Shown here: one piece after another, positions 1 through 10,037 of the stretch
Layout: every line of letters begins with the position of its first letter
How positions within the stretch are numbered: the stretch's first letter is position 1
Source of the DNA: an uncultured Vicinamibacterales bacterium
GTDB lineage: Bacteria; Acidobacteriota; Vicinamibacteria; Vicinamibacterales; UBA8438
NCBI GenBank assembly: GCA_958295905.1
Contig: OY282382.1
Coordinates: 558,001-622,000 of the forward strand
DNA: 64,000 nt
Direction of reading: 5' to 3'
Made by a program: the position numbers and the translations under genes
The notes under the pieces: model-generated
What the model was told of the DNA's origin: nothing
What the model saw: the letters and a program-made list of their open reading frames with translations, nothing else
The model's database searches: none

Positions 1-1041
1 ATCACGCGGCGCAAGAAGGCGGGCGAGTTCTACACGCCGCGCAGCGTGGTGCGGATGATGGTCGAGCTGCTCGATCCGCAAGAGGGCGAGAGCATCTACG
101 ACCCGGCCTGCGGCACCGGCGGGATGCTGCTCGGCGCGATCGAGCACGTGGAGCGGGCCGGCGGCGACCCGCGCACCTTCTTCGGGCGCATCTTCGGCGA
201 AGAGAAGAACCTTGCGACCTCGTCCATCGCGCGCATGAACCTCATGCTGCACGGCGTCGAGGACTTCCGGATCGAGCAGAACGACACACTGCGGAATCCG
301 GCGTTCATCGACACGTCCGGCGCCCTGGCGACGTTCGATTGCGTCATCGCCAACCCGCCGTTCTCGCTCAAGGCGTGGGGCCGCGAGGTGTGGGAGGCGG
401 ATCCGTGGGGCCGCGCCGCATGCGGGCTGCCGCCGGCGAGCTACGGCGACTACGCCTGGGTGCAGCAGATGGTGGCGTCGATGGCGGAAGGGTCGGGCCG
501 GATGGCGGTGGTGCTGCCGCAGGGAACGCTGTTTCGCGGGGGCGCAGAGGGCCGCATCCGCCGGGCGCTGCTCGAGCAGGACCTGATCGAGGCGGTGATC
601 GGCCTTGCGCCGAACATTTTCTACGGCACCGGTCTCGCCCCGGCGGTGGTGACGCTGCGCCGCGCAAAGCGACGCGGCCGGCGCGGGCGGGTGATCGTGA
701 TCGACGCGTCGAGCCTGTTCCGCAAGGGCCGGGCGCAGAACTTCCTCGACCCGGCGCACGCCGAGCAGATCGTCGGGTGGGTGCGGCGTTTCCGGGACGT
801 GGCGGATCGGGCGAAGGTCGTCTCGACGGAGGAGATCGCGCGCGAGGACTGGACGCTCAACATCTCCCGCTACGTGCTGCCGCCCGTCGGCGCCGACGTC
901 CCGCCGCTGCCGGAGGCGGTGGCCGCGTTCAAGCAGGCGCTGGCCGAGGCGCGCGCCGCCGAGGACCGCTTGCGGCGTGCGCTGGTCGAGGACGGCTGGC
1001 TGGGGGGCAACGGTCAAACAGGAGAACAGGAACCTGGCTGA
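1..1041 (+). CDS. hsdM: Type I restriction-modification DNA methyltransferase (HsdM), 5'-truncated by window edge
   Basis: N6-adenine methyltransferase subunit of a type I restriction-modification complex. The reading frame is open from base 1, so the N-terminal helical domain lies outside the window. Visible parts are the GEFYTPR segment, SAM-binding motif I (DPACGTGG, bases 103-126) and catalytic motif IV NPPF (about base 352), followed by the usual target-strand domain and a charged C-terminal tail. The stop is followed after one base by the GTG of a second hsdM-like gene, so the two are arranged as an operon. The part in view is intact. Having two tandem hsdM paralogues is unusual; this may be the only functional copy. 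Family identity is secure; activity with the broken hsdS downstream is unknown. Confidence 0.9.
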   Translation: MTRRKKAGEFYTPRSVVRMMVELLDPQEGESIYDPACGTGGMLLGAIEHVERAGGDPRTFFGRIFGEEKNLATSSIARMNLMLHGVEDFRIEQNDTLRNPAFIDTSGALATFDCVIANPPFSLKAWGREVWEADPWGRAACGLPPASYGDYAWVQQMVASMAEGSGRMAVVLPQGTLFRGGAEGRIRRALLEQDLIEAVIGLAPNIFYGTGLAPAVVTLRRAKRRGRRGRVIVIDASSLFRKGRAQNFLDPAHAEQIVGWVRRFRDVADRAKVVSTEEIAREDWTLNISRYVLPPVGADVPPLPEAVAAFKQALAEARAAEDRLRRALVEDGWLGGNGQTGEQEPG

Positions 1042-1042
1042 C

Positions 1043-2465
1043 GTGCATCCGTCCCCCGGACACCTGGGCCAGCAGGCGCTCGAATCCTACCTCTGGGGCG
1101 CGGCCAACCTCCTGCGCGGCCTGATCGACGCGGGCGACTACAAGCAGTACGTCTTTCCGCTGCTGTTCTTCAAGCGCCTCTCCGACGTGTGGGACGAGGA
1201 TTGCCGGAACGCCTTCGACGAAACCGGTGACCGGGGATATGCGGAGGCGACCGCGAACGACCGGTTCATCATCCCGGCCGGTGCCCACTGGTCCGATGTC
1301 CGCCGCGCCGCGCGCGACGTGGGCCGGACCCTGCGGGGCGCGTTCCGCGCCGTCGAGACGGCCAATCGGGAGCGTCTGGCCGGCGTTTTCGGTAACGCGT
1401 CCTGGACCGACAAGGCGCAGATGCCGGACGCGACGCTCAAGAACCTGATCGAGCACTTCTCGAAGCACACGCTGAGCCTCGCCGCGGTGCCCGAGGACGA
1501 GTTGGGCAACGCCTACGAGTACCTCATCAAGCAGTTCGCCGACGACAGCGGCCGGCACGGGCGGCATGCTCATCTCCGCGCTGGCGGAGGTGCGGCGCAA
1601 CGGCGGCGACGTGCGGACGCTCGGCCTCTACGGACAGGAGATCATCGGCACGACGGCGTCGATCGCGCGCATGAACCTCGTGCTGCACGGCGTCGAGGAC
1701 TTCCGGATCGTGGTCGGCAACGCGCTGAGCGAGCCTGCCTTCGTCGAGCGGGACCGGTTGATGACGTTCGACGTGGTGGTCGCCAACCCGCCGTATTCGA
1801 TCAAGACGTGGAACCGTGACGCGTGGCTCGACGATCCGTGGGGCCGCAACATCCTCGGCACGCCGCCGCAGGGAAGGGCCGACTACGCCTTCTTCCAGCA
1901 CATTCTGGGGAGCCTCGACCCGCAGACCGGCCGGTGCGCCATCCTCTTCCCGCACGGGGTCCTGTTCCGCCGGGAGGAGGCGGCGATGCGGCGCGGCCTG
2001 ATCGAGCGCGACCTCGTCGAGTGCGTGCTCGGTCTTGGACCGAACCTGTTCTACAACTCGCCGATGGAGGCGTGCGTCGTCGTCTGCCGCACCCGGAAGC
2101 CTCCCGAGCGCCGCGGCAAGGTGTTGTTCATCGACGCGGTGCGCCAGATAGCGCGGGAGCGGGCGCAGAGCTTCCTGACGCGGGAGCACCAGAACCGGAT
2201 TCTGGCGGCGTACGATGCGTTCGCCGACGATCCCGGGTTCGCGGCGGTGGCGTCCAGCGACGAGGTGCTCGCCGACGACGGCAACCTGTCCATCCTCCGC
2301 TACGTCCGGCGGATCGCTGACGCGGACATCGACACCCCGGTCGGAGGGGACCTGCGGGAGGTGTGGGCCGGCTTCGACGCCGGTAGCGCGGCGTTCTGGC
2401 GCGGGATGGACGACGTCGGCGCGATGGTCGAACGGGTCGCCGCGGAGCGCCGGTCCGATGGGTAG
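1043..2465 (+). pseudogene. Second hsdM-like gene with internal deletion and frameshift
   Basis: Starts at a GTG one base after the upstream hsdM stop, with GGAGAACAGG as ribosome-binding site. The first part (to about base 1557) encodes the HsdM N-terminal domain up to EYLIKQFADDSG. The frame then changes and resumes at TGGMLISALAEV (about base 1560). In HsdM proteins these two segments are separated by about 35 residues holding the EFYTPR block and SAM motif I (DPxCG); here they are missing. The C-terminal part keeps NPPY (about base 1788) and the rest of the domain to 2465. Loss of motif I plus the frame change should abolish methyltransferase activity. It overlaps the hsdS start at 2458. 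An assembly collapse between the two hsdM paralogues is a possible alternative. Confidence 0.85.
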
Positions 2466-3655
2466 CCGCGGGCTCAAGCCGGGCTGGACGCGGGTCGCGT
2501 TCGGCGAGATGGCTACTTCCGTCAACGACCGGATCGACAATCCCACGGACGCTGGCGTCCAACGCTACGTCGGCCTTGAGCACCTTGACTCCGGCTCTCT
2601 GACGATACGCCGCTGGGGTGTTCCGACCGACCAAGCTACGCTTTCGCGCCGGCGACGTCATCTTCGGCCGACGCCGTGCGTATCAGCGGAAGCTGGGTGT
2701 CGCCGATTTCGATGGGATCTGCTCTGCCCACGGTCTCGTCCTTCGGGCGAACCGGGAAGTCGTGCTGCCTGCGTTCCTGCCGTTTTTCATGCAGAGCGAC
2801 CTCTTCATGGAGCGCGCGGAGAGCATCTCGGTCGGGTCGCTTTCGCCGACCATTAACTGGAAGACGCTCGCCGAGCAAGAATTCGCCCTGCCGCCGCTGG
2901 ACGAACAGCGCCGGATGGCGAATCTTCTAATGCGTATCGAAGCCGCGTCGCGGGCACTTCAGGACGTTCACGCGGCGTTGACGACGCTCCGCAAGAGCAC
3001 GCTGATGCACAGTTTCGGACAACTGCTGGCGGATCCTGCCGTTCGGCAAGTCCCGGTAGGGCAGGTTGGCGAAGTGCTGCTTGGACGCCAGCGCGCCCCA
3101 CAGCACGAGGACGGACCGTCGATGAGACCGTACCTGCGCGCCGCCAACGTGTTCGACGGCTACATCGACACCGCCGATGTCAAGAGCATGAACTTCTCCG
3201 CCAGCGAATTCCCGCGGTACAGTCTCCAGGATGGCGATATTCTCCTGAACGAGGGCAACAGCTCCCGCAAGGTCGTGGGAAGGAGTGCGATTTTCCGGGA
3301 CGAAGTGCCGGGCGCGTGTTTTCAGAACACGCTCGTTCGATTTCGTCCAGGCCCTGAAATCCTGACTCTGTATGCACATCAGTACTTTCGGTACTGCGTG
3401 TACACGGGAACTTTCGCGGCCATGGCGAAATCGACATCCATCGCCCACCTGGGGGCACAGAGCCTTGCCAGACTGCCGATGCCCCTTCCCGGCAAGAACC
3501 GACAGCTTGAACTCTCCAGGCGCCTATCGGCGATTGATTCTGCGTTGCCAGGAACCGCGGACCGAGAGAAGCGGCTACGGACACTGAAGACGCTTGTCGG
3601 CGAGCCGTTTCGCCGCGAAACCGCTGGCGGATCCCCCAGGAGCATCCCACGCTGA
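2458..3655 (+). pseudogene. hsdS: Type I restriction specificity subunit (HsdS), frameshifted
   Basis: HsdS gives the complex its target sequence through two target-recognition domains. The gene begins at the ATG overlapping the end of the second hsdM (MGSRGLKPGWTRV), reads to GVPTDQ near base 2630, then is out of frame. The following frame continues as KLRFRAGDVIFGRRRAYQRKL and runs through the conserved helix PPLDEQRRMANLL and a second domain to 3655. Joined, the product would be about 400 residues, a normal HsdS length. A single indel near 2625-2635 explains it. No homopolymer or short repeat typical of a phase-variable switch is seen there. Either a true pseudogene or a sequence error; the broken hsdM beside it favours decay. 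Confidence 0.85.
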
Positions 3656-3978
3656 CTGCGCGTGACGGCTCGCCCCCGATTCGAGGGGTCGCCACCGTCT
3701 TGCCGACCGGCCGGCGCCGCGTGAGACCCACGATTCCGCCCGTCCGGAGCCCCAGGACCCGCCACGATTCTGCCTGCGCACGGCGGTGGCGGAGCGTGGG
3801 ATGGTCCTGGCAGATCCCCAGGAGGGGGTTGACATACGCACTTGCTCCGCATGACTCACGGCCGTGCCGCTGACTGGCGGAATCGCTGCCGCGGGGGACC
3901 GCGGCGAGAGGTGCCCAGGGGTTCGGTCGCGAATGCCGGCCGCTTGACCGCTGGCAGGTCGTTGCATAGGCTGAATCC
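3656..3978 (+). other. Non-coding stretch between hsdS and DUF433 gene
   Basis: No reading frame with recognisable protein similarity was found. It holds one copy of a dispersed repeat (3775-3811), whose inverted copy lies at 48083-48118. No clear promoter was identified for the antitoxin downstream. Confidence 0.5.
3775..3811 (+). repeat. Dispersed intergenic repeat copy 1
   Basis: A 37-bp block with core GTGGCGGAGCGTGGGATGGT. A near-identical inverted copy is at 48083-48118, 44 kb away and upstream of an unrelated gene. Confidence 0.7.
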
Positions 3979-4206
3979 GTGGCGCATCTGGACCGGATCA
4001 CCATCAAGCCGGGAAAACGCAGCGGCAAGCCCTGCATCCGCGGCCTGCGGATGACGGTCTCCGACGTGCTCGACTACTTGGCGTCCGGCATGTCCGAGGA
4101 GGACCTGCTCCGGGACTTCCCGGATCTGACGCGCGAGGACATCCGGGCCTGCCGCGCGTTCGCCGCTGATCGCGAGCGGCGGTTGGTTGCGGCCGGCGGA
4201 CGGTGA
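3979..4206 (+). CDS. DUF433 family antitoxin
   Basis: 75-residue DUF433 protein starting at GTG. The family is a small winged-helix-like antitoxin, usually paired with a DUF5615 PIN-like toxin. The characteristic GKPCIRGLRMTVSDVLDYL segment (residues about 15-33) and the acidic helix GMSEEDLLRDFPDLT are present, so the gene is full length and intact. Its stop overlaps the GTG of the toxin-like gene by four bases, the usual antitoxin-first arrangement. It sits inside the restriction-modification locus between hsdS and hsdR, as an accessory insertion. The toxin partner is broken, leaving an antitoxin without a functional partner. Confidence 0.85.
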   Translation: MAHLDRITIKPGKRSGKPCIRGLRMTVSDVLDYLASGMSEEDLLRDFPDLTREDIRACRAFAADRERRLVAAGGR

Positions 4207-4558
4207 AGCTGCTCCTCGACCAGAATCTCTCACCGCGGCTCGGCGACCGCCTGCTCGACATCCGGACCGATGTCGTTCACGTTCGAGCGGTTGGCTCGGC
4301 GGCGGCGGACGACCCGGCCGTCTGGGCGTACGCGAAGCGGTAACGGCTTCACGATCGTGTCGAAGGACGGGTTCAGCGGTCGTTCCGTCCTGTACGGTGC
4401 GGCCGCCGAAGGTCATCTGGCTGGCGCTCGGCAACTGTTCGACCAGCGAGATTGAACGGCGTCTCCGCGGCCACCACGATGAGATTGAGACGTTCGCCGC
4501 CGAACCGGACACGACGTTGCTCGTGATCGAACCCGCCCAGGGCGTCGGCGCGCCGTAG
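4203..4558 (+). pseudogene. DUF5615 (PIN-like) toxin, broken by two frame changes
   Basis: Begins VKLLLDQNLSPRLGDRL, the standard N-terminus of DUF5615 PIN-like ribonuclease toxins with the first catalytic Asp in LLDQN. It reads to DDPAVWAYAKR and then meets a stop at about 4340. The next family segment, NGFTIVSKDGF, follows in another frame, and the final PPKVIWLALGNCSTSEIE segment in a third frame, running to 4558. All three pieces of the fold are in order, so two small indels broke an originally complete toxin. Inactivation is the likely state. The overlapping antitoxin upstream is intact. Confidence 0.8.
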
Positions 4559-4582
4559 CGGCATGGTCCGCAAGTTGCCAGC

Positions 4583-7549
4583 ATGACCTTCACCGAGTCG
4601 AACACGGTCGAGGCGCTCGTCCGTGACGTCCTTTGCGGCGGCGTCACCCCCCACACGGCCGCCGGACCCGGCCTCGCGCGGCGGCACGGCGCGCTCTCCG
4701 GCCTCGGGTGGCATTACCTCGGGCCGCAGCACTTGGCGCGGCAGGCGCACGAGGTCCTCGTCGAAGATCACGTGTCGGAGGCGCTGATCCGCCTCAACCC
4801 GGAGATCGCGGCGCAGCCGGAGCGGGCCGACGACGTGCTGCACCGGCTGCGGGCCATCCTGATGAGCGTAGGGACGGACGGGCTGGTCAAAGCGAACGAG
4901 GCGTTCGCGGCGTGGCTCGCCGGCGAGCGGTCGATGCCGTTCGGCGCGGACGGCGAGCACGTCACCGTGCGGCTCGTCGACCTTGAGGACGTCGAGCGAA
5001 ACCAGTACGTCGTCAGCACCCAGTACACCGTCCGCTCGGGGGCGAACGAACGGCGCGCGGATCTCGTGTTGCTGGTGAACGGCCTGCCGCTGGTCGTCAT
5101 CGAGGCGAAGACGCCGGTACGGTCGAGCGAGAGCTGGTTCGACGGGGCGGCGCAGATCCACGACGACTACGAGCGCAGCGTGCCGGAGCTGTTCGTACCG
5201 AACGTCTGCTCGGCCGCCACCGAAGGGAAGGATCTGCGCTACGGCTCGATCGGCCTGCCGGTCGATCTCTGGGGACCGTGGCGGGCCGACGACGACACCG
5301 ACACGCCGGCGCTCGAACGGATCAAGCGGACGATCTCGTCGATGCTCCGCCCGCACACGGTCCTGGATCTACTGGGCAGCTACACGGCCTACGCCACGGA
5401 CAAGGGGAAGCGGCGAGCCAAGATCGTGGCGCGGTACCAGCAGGTCGAGGCGGCGAACCGCATCGTCGAGCGGGTCGTCGCCGGCCATCCGAAGAAGGGC
5501 TTGGTCTGGCACTTCCAGGGTTCCGGCAAGTCGCTCCTGATGCTGTTCGCGGCGCGCAAGCTGCGTCTGCACCCGGCGTTGGGCAACCCGACGGTGATCG
5601 TCGTGGTCGACCGGATCGACCTCGACACCCAGATCGCCGGCACGTTCCACGCGGCCGACGCGCCGAACCTGGAGAAGGCGGACAGCCGGGCGGATCTCGA
5701 ACGGTTGCTGGCGCAGGACGCCCGCAAGATCATCATCACCACGATCTTCAAGTTCGGCGAGGTGGACGGTGTCCTGAACGACCGTCACAACATCATCGTG
5801 CTGGTCGACGAGGCCCACCGTTCCCAGGAGGGCGGCCTGGGGCGGAAGATGCGCCGGGCGTTGCCGAATGCGTTCCTGTTCGGCCTGACCGGGACGCCGA
5901 TCAACCGCGCCGACCGCAACACGTTCTTCGCCTTCGGCGCCGAGGAGGACGAGCACGGCTACCTGAGCCGCTACGGCTTCGAGGAGTCGGTCCGCGACGG
6001 CGCGACGAAGCCGCTGCATTTCGAGCCGCGGTTGCCCGAGCTGCACATCGACCGGGACGCCATCGACGCCGAATACCAGACGCTGACCGGCGGCCTGGGC
6101 GATCTGGATCGGGAGCAACTCTCGAAGACCGCGGCCCGCACGGCGGTGCTGCTGAAGACGCCGGCACGGATCGAGCGGATCTGCGCGGACGTCGCCCGGC
6201 ACTTCCAGGAGAAGGTGGCGCCCAACGGCTTCGGCGCGCAGGTCGTCGTCTACGACCGCGAGAGCTGCGTGCTGCACAAGCAGGCGCTCGACAAGGTGCT
6301 GCCCGCGGAGATGTCCGACGTCGTCATGACGGTGAACAGCGGCGAGGACGACTACGCCGCCTACCGCCGGGACCGGGACGCCGAGGAGCGGCTGCTCGAC
6401 CGCTTCCGCGATGCGAACGACCCGCTGAAGTTGCTGATCGTGACGTCGAAGCTGCTGACCGGCTTCGATGCGCCCATCCTGCAGGCGATGTACCTGGACA
6501 AACCGCTGCGTGACCACACCCTGCTGCAGGCGATCTGCCGCACGAACCGGCCCTACGGCGAGGCCAAGACGCACGGGCTGATCGTCGACTACCTGGGGAT
6601 CTTCGACGACGTGGCCCAGGCGATCCAGTTCGACGAGGAGGGCATCACCCGCGTCGTCACGAACATCAACGAGCTGGCCGCGGCGCTACCTGCGGCGCTG
6701 CAGAAGGGCCTGGCGTGGTTCCCCGGCGTGGACCGCACCGTCTCCGGCTACGAGGGGTTGATTGCGGCCCAGGAACGCCTTCCCGACAATGCGGCGCGCG
6801 ACCGCTTCGCCGCCGACTACAGCTACCTCGCGCGCCTCTGGGAAGCGATCTCCCCCGACCCGAGCCTCGAGCCGCACGAGAGCGACTACCGCTGGTTGAG
6901 CCGAGTCTATGAATCGGTGAAGCCCTCGACCGGCACGGGCAAGCTCCTCTGGCACACCCTCGGCGCCAAGACCGTGGACCTCATCCACCGGCACGTCCAC
7001 GTCGACGCGGTCCGCGACGATCTGGAGACGCTGGTGCTCGACGCCGATGTTCTGGACGCCGTGCTCGGCGCGCCCGACCCCGGCAGGAAGTCGAAGGAGA
7101 TCGAGATCAAGGTCGCCGCCCGCCTGCGCAAACACCTGCGCGACCCGCGCTTTCGCGCGCTCGGCGAGCGGCTCGAAGCGCTGCGGCAGAAGCATGAGCA
7201 AGGGCTGCTGGTCAGTATCGAGTTCCTGAAGTCGCTGCTCGATCTGGCCCGCGACGTGGTCGAGGCGGAGCGGACCACCGAGCCGGCGACCTCCGAGGAG
7301 CGCGGCAAGGCCGCCCTGACGGAACTGTTCGAGGAGGCCCGCAACGACCGTACGCCCGTCATGGTCGAGCGGATCGTCAACGACGTCGACGAGATCGTCC
7401 GGCACGTCCGCTTCGACGGTTGGCAAACGACCCACGCCGGCGAGCGGGAGGTAAAGAAGGCGCTCCGCAAGACGTTGTTCAAGTACCGCCTGCACCAGGA
7501 CCAGGAGCTGTTCGACCGGGCCTACGGCTACATCCGGCAGCACTATTGA
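4583..7549 (+). CDS. hsdR: Type I restriction endonuclease subunit R (HsdR)
   Basis: 988-residue ATP-dependent DNA translocase and nuclease subunit of a type I restriction enzyme. Domains in order: an N-terminal nuclease with the D...EAK motif (RRADLVLLVNG then VVIEAKTP, E174-K176); an SF2 helicase with Walker A FQGSGKS (residues 311-317), DEAH box (409-412), motif III TGTP (436-439) and motif VI QAICRTNRP; and a C-terminal helical domain for binding the methyltransferase. The length is normal and every key motif is intact. No convincing Shine-Dalgarno precedes the ATG. It is the only clearly complete restriction gene here; with hsdS and one hsdM broken, cleavage activity would depend on partners elsewhere. 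Confidence 0.93.
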   Translation: MTFTESNTVEALVRDVLCGGVTPHTAAGPGLARRHGALSGLGWHYLGPQHLARQAHEVLVEDHVSEALIRLNPEIAAQPERADDVLHRLRAILMSVGTDGLVKANEAFAAWLAGERSMPFGADGEHVTVRLVDLEDVERNQYVVSTQYTVRSGANERRADLVLLVNGLPLVVIEAKTPVRSSESWFDGAAQIHDDYERSVPELFVPNVCSAATEGKDLRYGSIGLPVDLWGPWRADDDTDTPALERIKRTISSMLRPHTVLDLLGSYTAYATDKGKRRAKIVARYQQVEAANRIVERVVAGHPKKGLVWHFQGSGKSLLMLFAARKLRLHPALGNPTVIVVVDRIDLDTQIAGTFHAADAPNLEKADSRADLERLLAQDARKIIITTIFKFGEVDGVLNDRHNIIVLVDEAHRSQEGGLGRKMRRALPNAFLFGLTGTPINRADRNTFFAFGAEEDEHGYLSRYGFEESVRDGATKPLHFEPRLPELHIDRDAIDAEYQTLTGGLGDLDREQLSKTAARTAVLLKTPARIERICADVARHFQEKVAPNGFGAQVVVYDRESCVLHKQALDKVLPAEMSDVVMTVNSGEDDYAAYRRDRDAEERLLDRFRDANDPLKLLIVTSKLLTGFDAPILQAMYLDKPLRDHTLLQAICRTNRPYGEAKTHGLIVDYLGIFDDVAQAIQFDEEGITRVVTNINELAAALPAALQKGLAWFPGVDRTVSGYEGLIAAQERLPDNAARDRFAADYSYLARLWEAISPDPSLEPHESDYRWLSRVYESVKPSTGTGKLLWHTLGAKTVDLIHRHVHVDAVRDDLETLVLDADVLDAVLGAPDPGRKSKEIEIKVAARLRKHLRDPRFRALGERLEALRQKHEQGLLVSIEFLKSLLDLARDVVEAERTTEPATSEERGKAALTELFEEARNDRTPVMVERIVNDVDEIVRHVRFDGWQTTHAGEREVKKALRKTLFKYRLHQDQELFDRAYGYIRQHY

Positions 7550-8070
7550 CGCCCGCTCGGAACAACCGCGAGAGTTGATCCGCATACCGGGTGGAGGAGG
7601 GGACGCATGTCATGGCTGACGACGGGCGCTGCCGCTGGGCACCGCTGGAACAAGACGGCTCTCGTCGCCCGGACGGCATCTCGATCAGCGAGCGGCGTCC
7701 GAGATCCGGCTCCCGGGTCAAGGGGGACGATTGGACGGCCGGGCGCCGGCGGAGATCGGTGCCGAGGAAAGTCGCGGCCTCCGTGCCGAAGCGTCTCGAG
7801 GCGTCACAGGCCCGGAGGCGCTGATCTATCATGGCGTCCTGACTGCGACGATACCCGACGGACGCTCAGCCTGGAAAGGCACGCGGTCCGAGGCGGTCGA
7901 CCGGCGCGGTTTCCTGAGGGCGCGGAGAGCCGCCCGCATCGAGTTCCGGCGCCCGCGCACATGATCGAGGGCTCGGCCGGGCCGCCGGCTTCGCGGTCCG
8001 CGCCACTCGCGGCGAACCCGCGCCGGCCGGCGCGGCGCCGGGCACTGCGGTTCATCGGGAGGGGGACGAC
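7550..8070. other. Non-coding stretch after hsdR
   Basis: Open frames exist on both strands, as expected at this GC content, but none has a ribosome-binding site together with recognisable protein character. No repeat, tRNA or terminator was recognised. It separates the restriction locus from the hydrolase gene. Confidence 0.4.
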
Positions 8071-9915
8071 ATGAACGTTCGCGTATTCCGCATACTGACC
8101 CGCGCCGTCATCGGGCTGGCCGTCGCCTTCGTCCCGGCCGCGTTCGCGCCAGAGCCGGCCCGCGCCCAGTTGCCGGCGCTGCCGGCCGGGGCCGTCTACG
8201 GCGATTACGCGGTCGGCGTCGCCACCGGCGTCGCGGTCGACGACGGCCAGCGTTTCGACCCCTGGAACAGCGCCTACGGCCGTCCCGAGTACCGCGCGCT
8301 GCTGCGGCGCGTGGAGGCGTCCGGGCAGCGCCGGACGGTGGTTTTCCAGTTGTGGTACCCCGCGCCGCCGGACGCCGCCGGGCCGCGGCTCGCCGGGCCG
8401 CGTTCGCCGTATCCGGCGGCCGGCGGGCGTCGCGCCAACTACTTCGACTTCTTCTTCCAGGCCGGCGACCTGGCGCGGCAACTCGGCGCCGCGGCGCAAG
8501 TGTTGGCGCCCGAGTTCATCCACCTGCAGGGCGGCGGCGTCCTCGCCGAGGCCGAAGACGCGGTGCGCGACGCCGCGTTCGCCGACATCGGACGGCGGAT
8601 TCTCGACGGGCCGCAGGACGCCTGGCAGGACGCGGGGGCGGCGGAAGGGAGATTCCCGGTCATTCTCCTCGCGCACGGACTGGCCGGCAGCCACGCCATG
8701 TGGAGCACGCTGGGCGAATTTCTCGCCTCCCACGGCTACGTGGTGGCGGCGCCGACGTTCGTGTCCGACGGCGGGCTGCCGCTCGTGTTTCACGGCGGGG
8801 ACGCGCCCTTCGCCCGAAGCGCGACGCCGGAGGAACTGCGGCGGGCCTACGCCCTGCTCCTGGACGAGATCAAGGTGGTGCCCTACTTCTACCGCCTGCT
8901 GTTCGGACAGGAGGGCCGCGGGTTCGCGCCGCCCGAGAACTTCGACCCGGCCGCGGCCACGATCGTGCCGGGCGGGGTGGCGCGCGCCAACGCGATGATG
9001 CGCAACCTGTTCCGCCAGCGGGTGGCCGACGTGGGGCTCGTCCTGCGCACCGTGCGCCTGCTCGGGGCCGATGCCGGCGCCTGCCGGACCGGGCTGGCCG
9101 CCCTGGGCGCGGCCGACGCGGCCCGAACCACCGCCGGCAGCCGCCTGTGCGGACTGCTCGCCGGCCGCCTCGACGGCGACCGCGTCGGCATCGCCGGGCA
9201 TTCCCTCGGGTCGATGACCGCGCAGCTCGCGGCCAGTCACCTGCCCGGCATCCGCGCCGCCCTGGGATTCAACAACGCGCCCCCCGCCGCCTGGACCCCC
9301 GAGGAGATGTTCGGCGCGGGCGAGCCGCGCGACGGCCTGCCGGCCGGCAGCCGCCGGCCGCTGCTACTGCTGATCGGCGACGAGGACGACTTCGTGCAGC
9401 GGGTCTTCGTCGAGCTGCTGCAATCGGCGGTGGCCCTGGCCGGCGGCGACCCCGCGGAGGCGTTTCCGCTCGCCGCCGAGCGCGCCGCCCCGGACCGGAT
9501 GGAGAACCCGCAGCCGGTCGCGCTGAGCGCCTGGCGGCGCGCGACGTCGGACCGCGTCCTGGTGGTCGTGCGCGACACCGACCACTTCACCCTGGCCGAG
9601 GACTTCGCGCGCCGCTTCCCCTGGCCCGCGTTCCGCCGCGGCGAGATCCCCTTCGGCCAGAACCCCGAGCGCACCCGCAAACCGGTCGGCGCCCGCGCCT
9701 TCGACCTGTCGGCGGCACCCGGCGAGCGCTATGTCCAGCTGGGCTGGACCACCGCCGGCGCCGCCGACGAGGTGTACATGCCGCACGTGATCCGCGACTG
9801 GTACGCGCTCTCGTGGTTCGACTGGCATCTCAAGGACGATCGAGAGGCCCGCGAACGGCTGTCGAATCCGGACCCGTTCGGGGCGGCGACGTCGGTCCGG
9901 AGCGTCCTGCGCTGA
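8071..9915 (+). CDS. Secreted alpha/beta hydrolase, PAF-acetylhydrolase-like
   Basis: 614 residues. The start is ATG preceded by GGGAGGGGGAC. An N-terminal hydrophobic stretch (about residues 8-30, ending ARAQ) is a likely signal peptide, so the enzyme should act in the periplasm or outside. The alpha/beta-hydrolase core shows an oxyanion region LAHGLAGS, nucleophile elbow GHSLG (Ser378), an acid in LIGDEDDF (around Asp437) and a catalytic His in DTDHF (His505). The layout resembles the platelet-activating-factor acetylhydrolase/dienelactone hydrolase group; an ester substrate is likely but unknown. The gene stands alone between the restriction locus and minus-strand genes. The fold call is firm, the substrate is not. 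Confidence 0.8.
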   Translation: MNVRVFRILTRAVIGLAVAFVPAAFAPEPARAQLPALPAGAVYGDYAVGVATGVAVDDGQRFDPWNSAYGRPEYRALLRRVEASGQRRTVVFQLWYPAPPDAAGPRLAGPRSPYPAAGGRRANYFDFFFQAGDLARQLGAAAQVLAPEFIHLQGGGVLAEAEDAVRDAAFADIGRRILDGPQDAWQDAGAAEGRFPVILLAHGLAGSHAMWSTLGEFLASHGYVVAAPTFVSDGGLPLVFHGGDAPFARSATPEELRRAYALLLDEIKVVPYFYRLLFGQEGRGFAPPENFDPAAATIVPGGVARANAMMRNLFRQRVADVGLVLRTVRLLGADAGACRTGLAALGAADAARTTAGSRLCGLLAGRLDGDRVGIAGHSLGSMTAQLAASHLPGIRAALGFNNAPPAAWTPEEMFGAGEPRDGLPAGSRRPLLLLIGDEDDFVQRVFVELLQSAVALAGGDPAEAFPLAAERAAPDRMENPQPVALSAWRRATSDRVLVVVRDTDHFTLAEDFARRFPWPAFRRGEIPFGQNPERTRKPVGARAFDLSAAPGERYVQLGWTTAGAADEVYMPHVIRDWYALSWFDWHLKDDREARERLSNPDPFGAATSVRSVLR

Positions 9916-9967
9916 CGGCCCCGCCCCGGAACGAATTCGCGCGGTGCGTGGCCGCCCACGGGCTGGT

Positions 9968-9996
9968 GCAGCCCTCCTCATTGGAAGAAGGGCTGC
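9968..9996. terminator. Hairpin between convergent genes
   Basis: GCAGCCCT pairs with AGGGCTGC across a 13-base loop, between the ends of the hydrolase gene and the minus-strand gene ending at 10038. No T-tract follows on the plus strand, so a role in termination is only possible. Confidence 0.35.
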
Positions 9997-10037
9997 GCCG
10001 CCCGGTGTCCCGCGCGGAGCGCCTTACCGCGGATGGG

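Noticed and set aside
7607-8074. Possible 155-residue gene after hsdR
   Set aside because: No ribosome-binding site, overlaps the hydrolase start, Arg/Pro-rich composition typical of non-coding high-GC frames.
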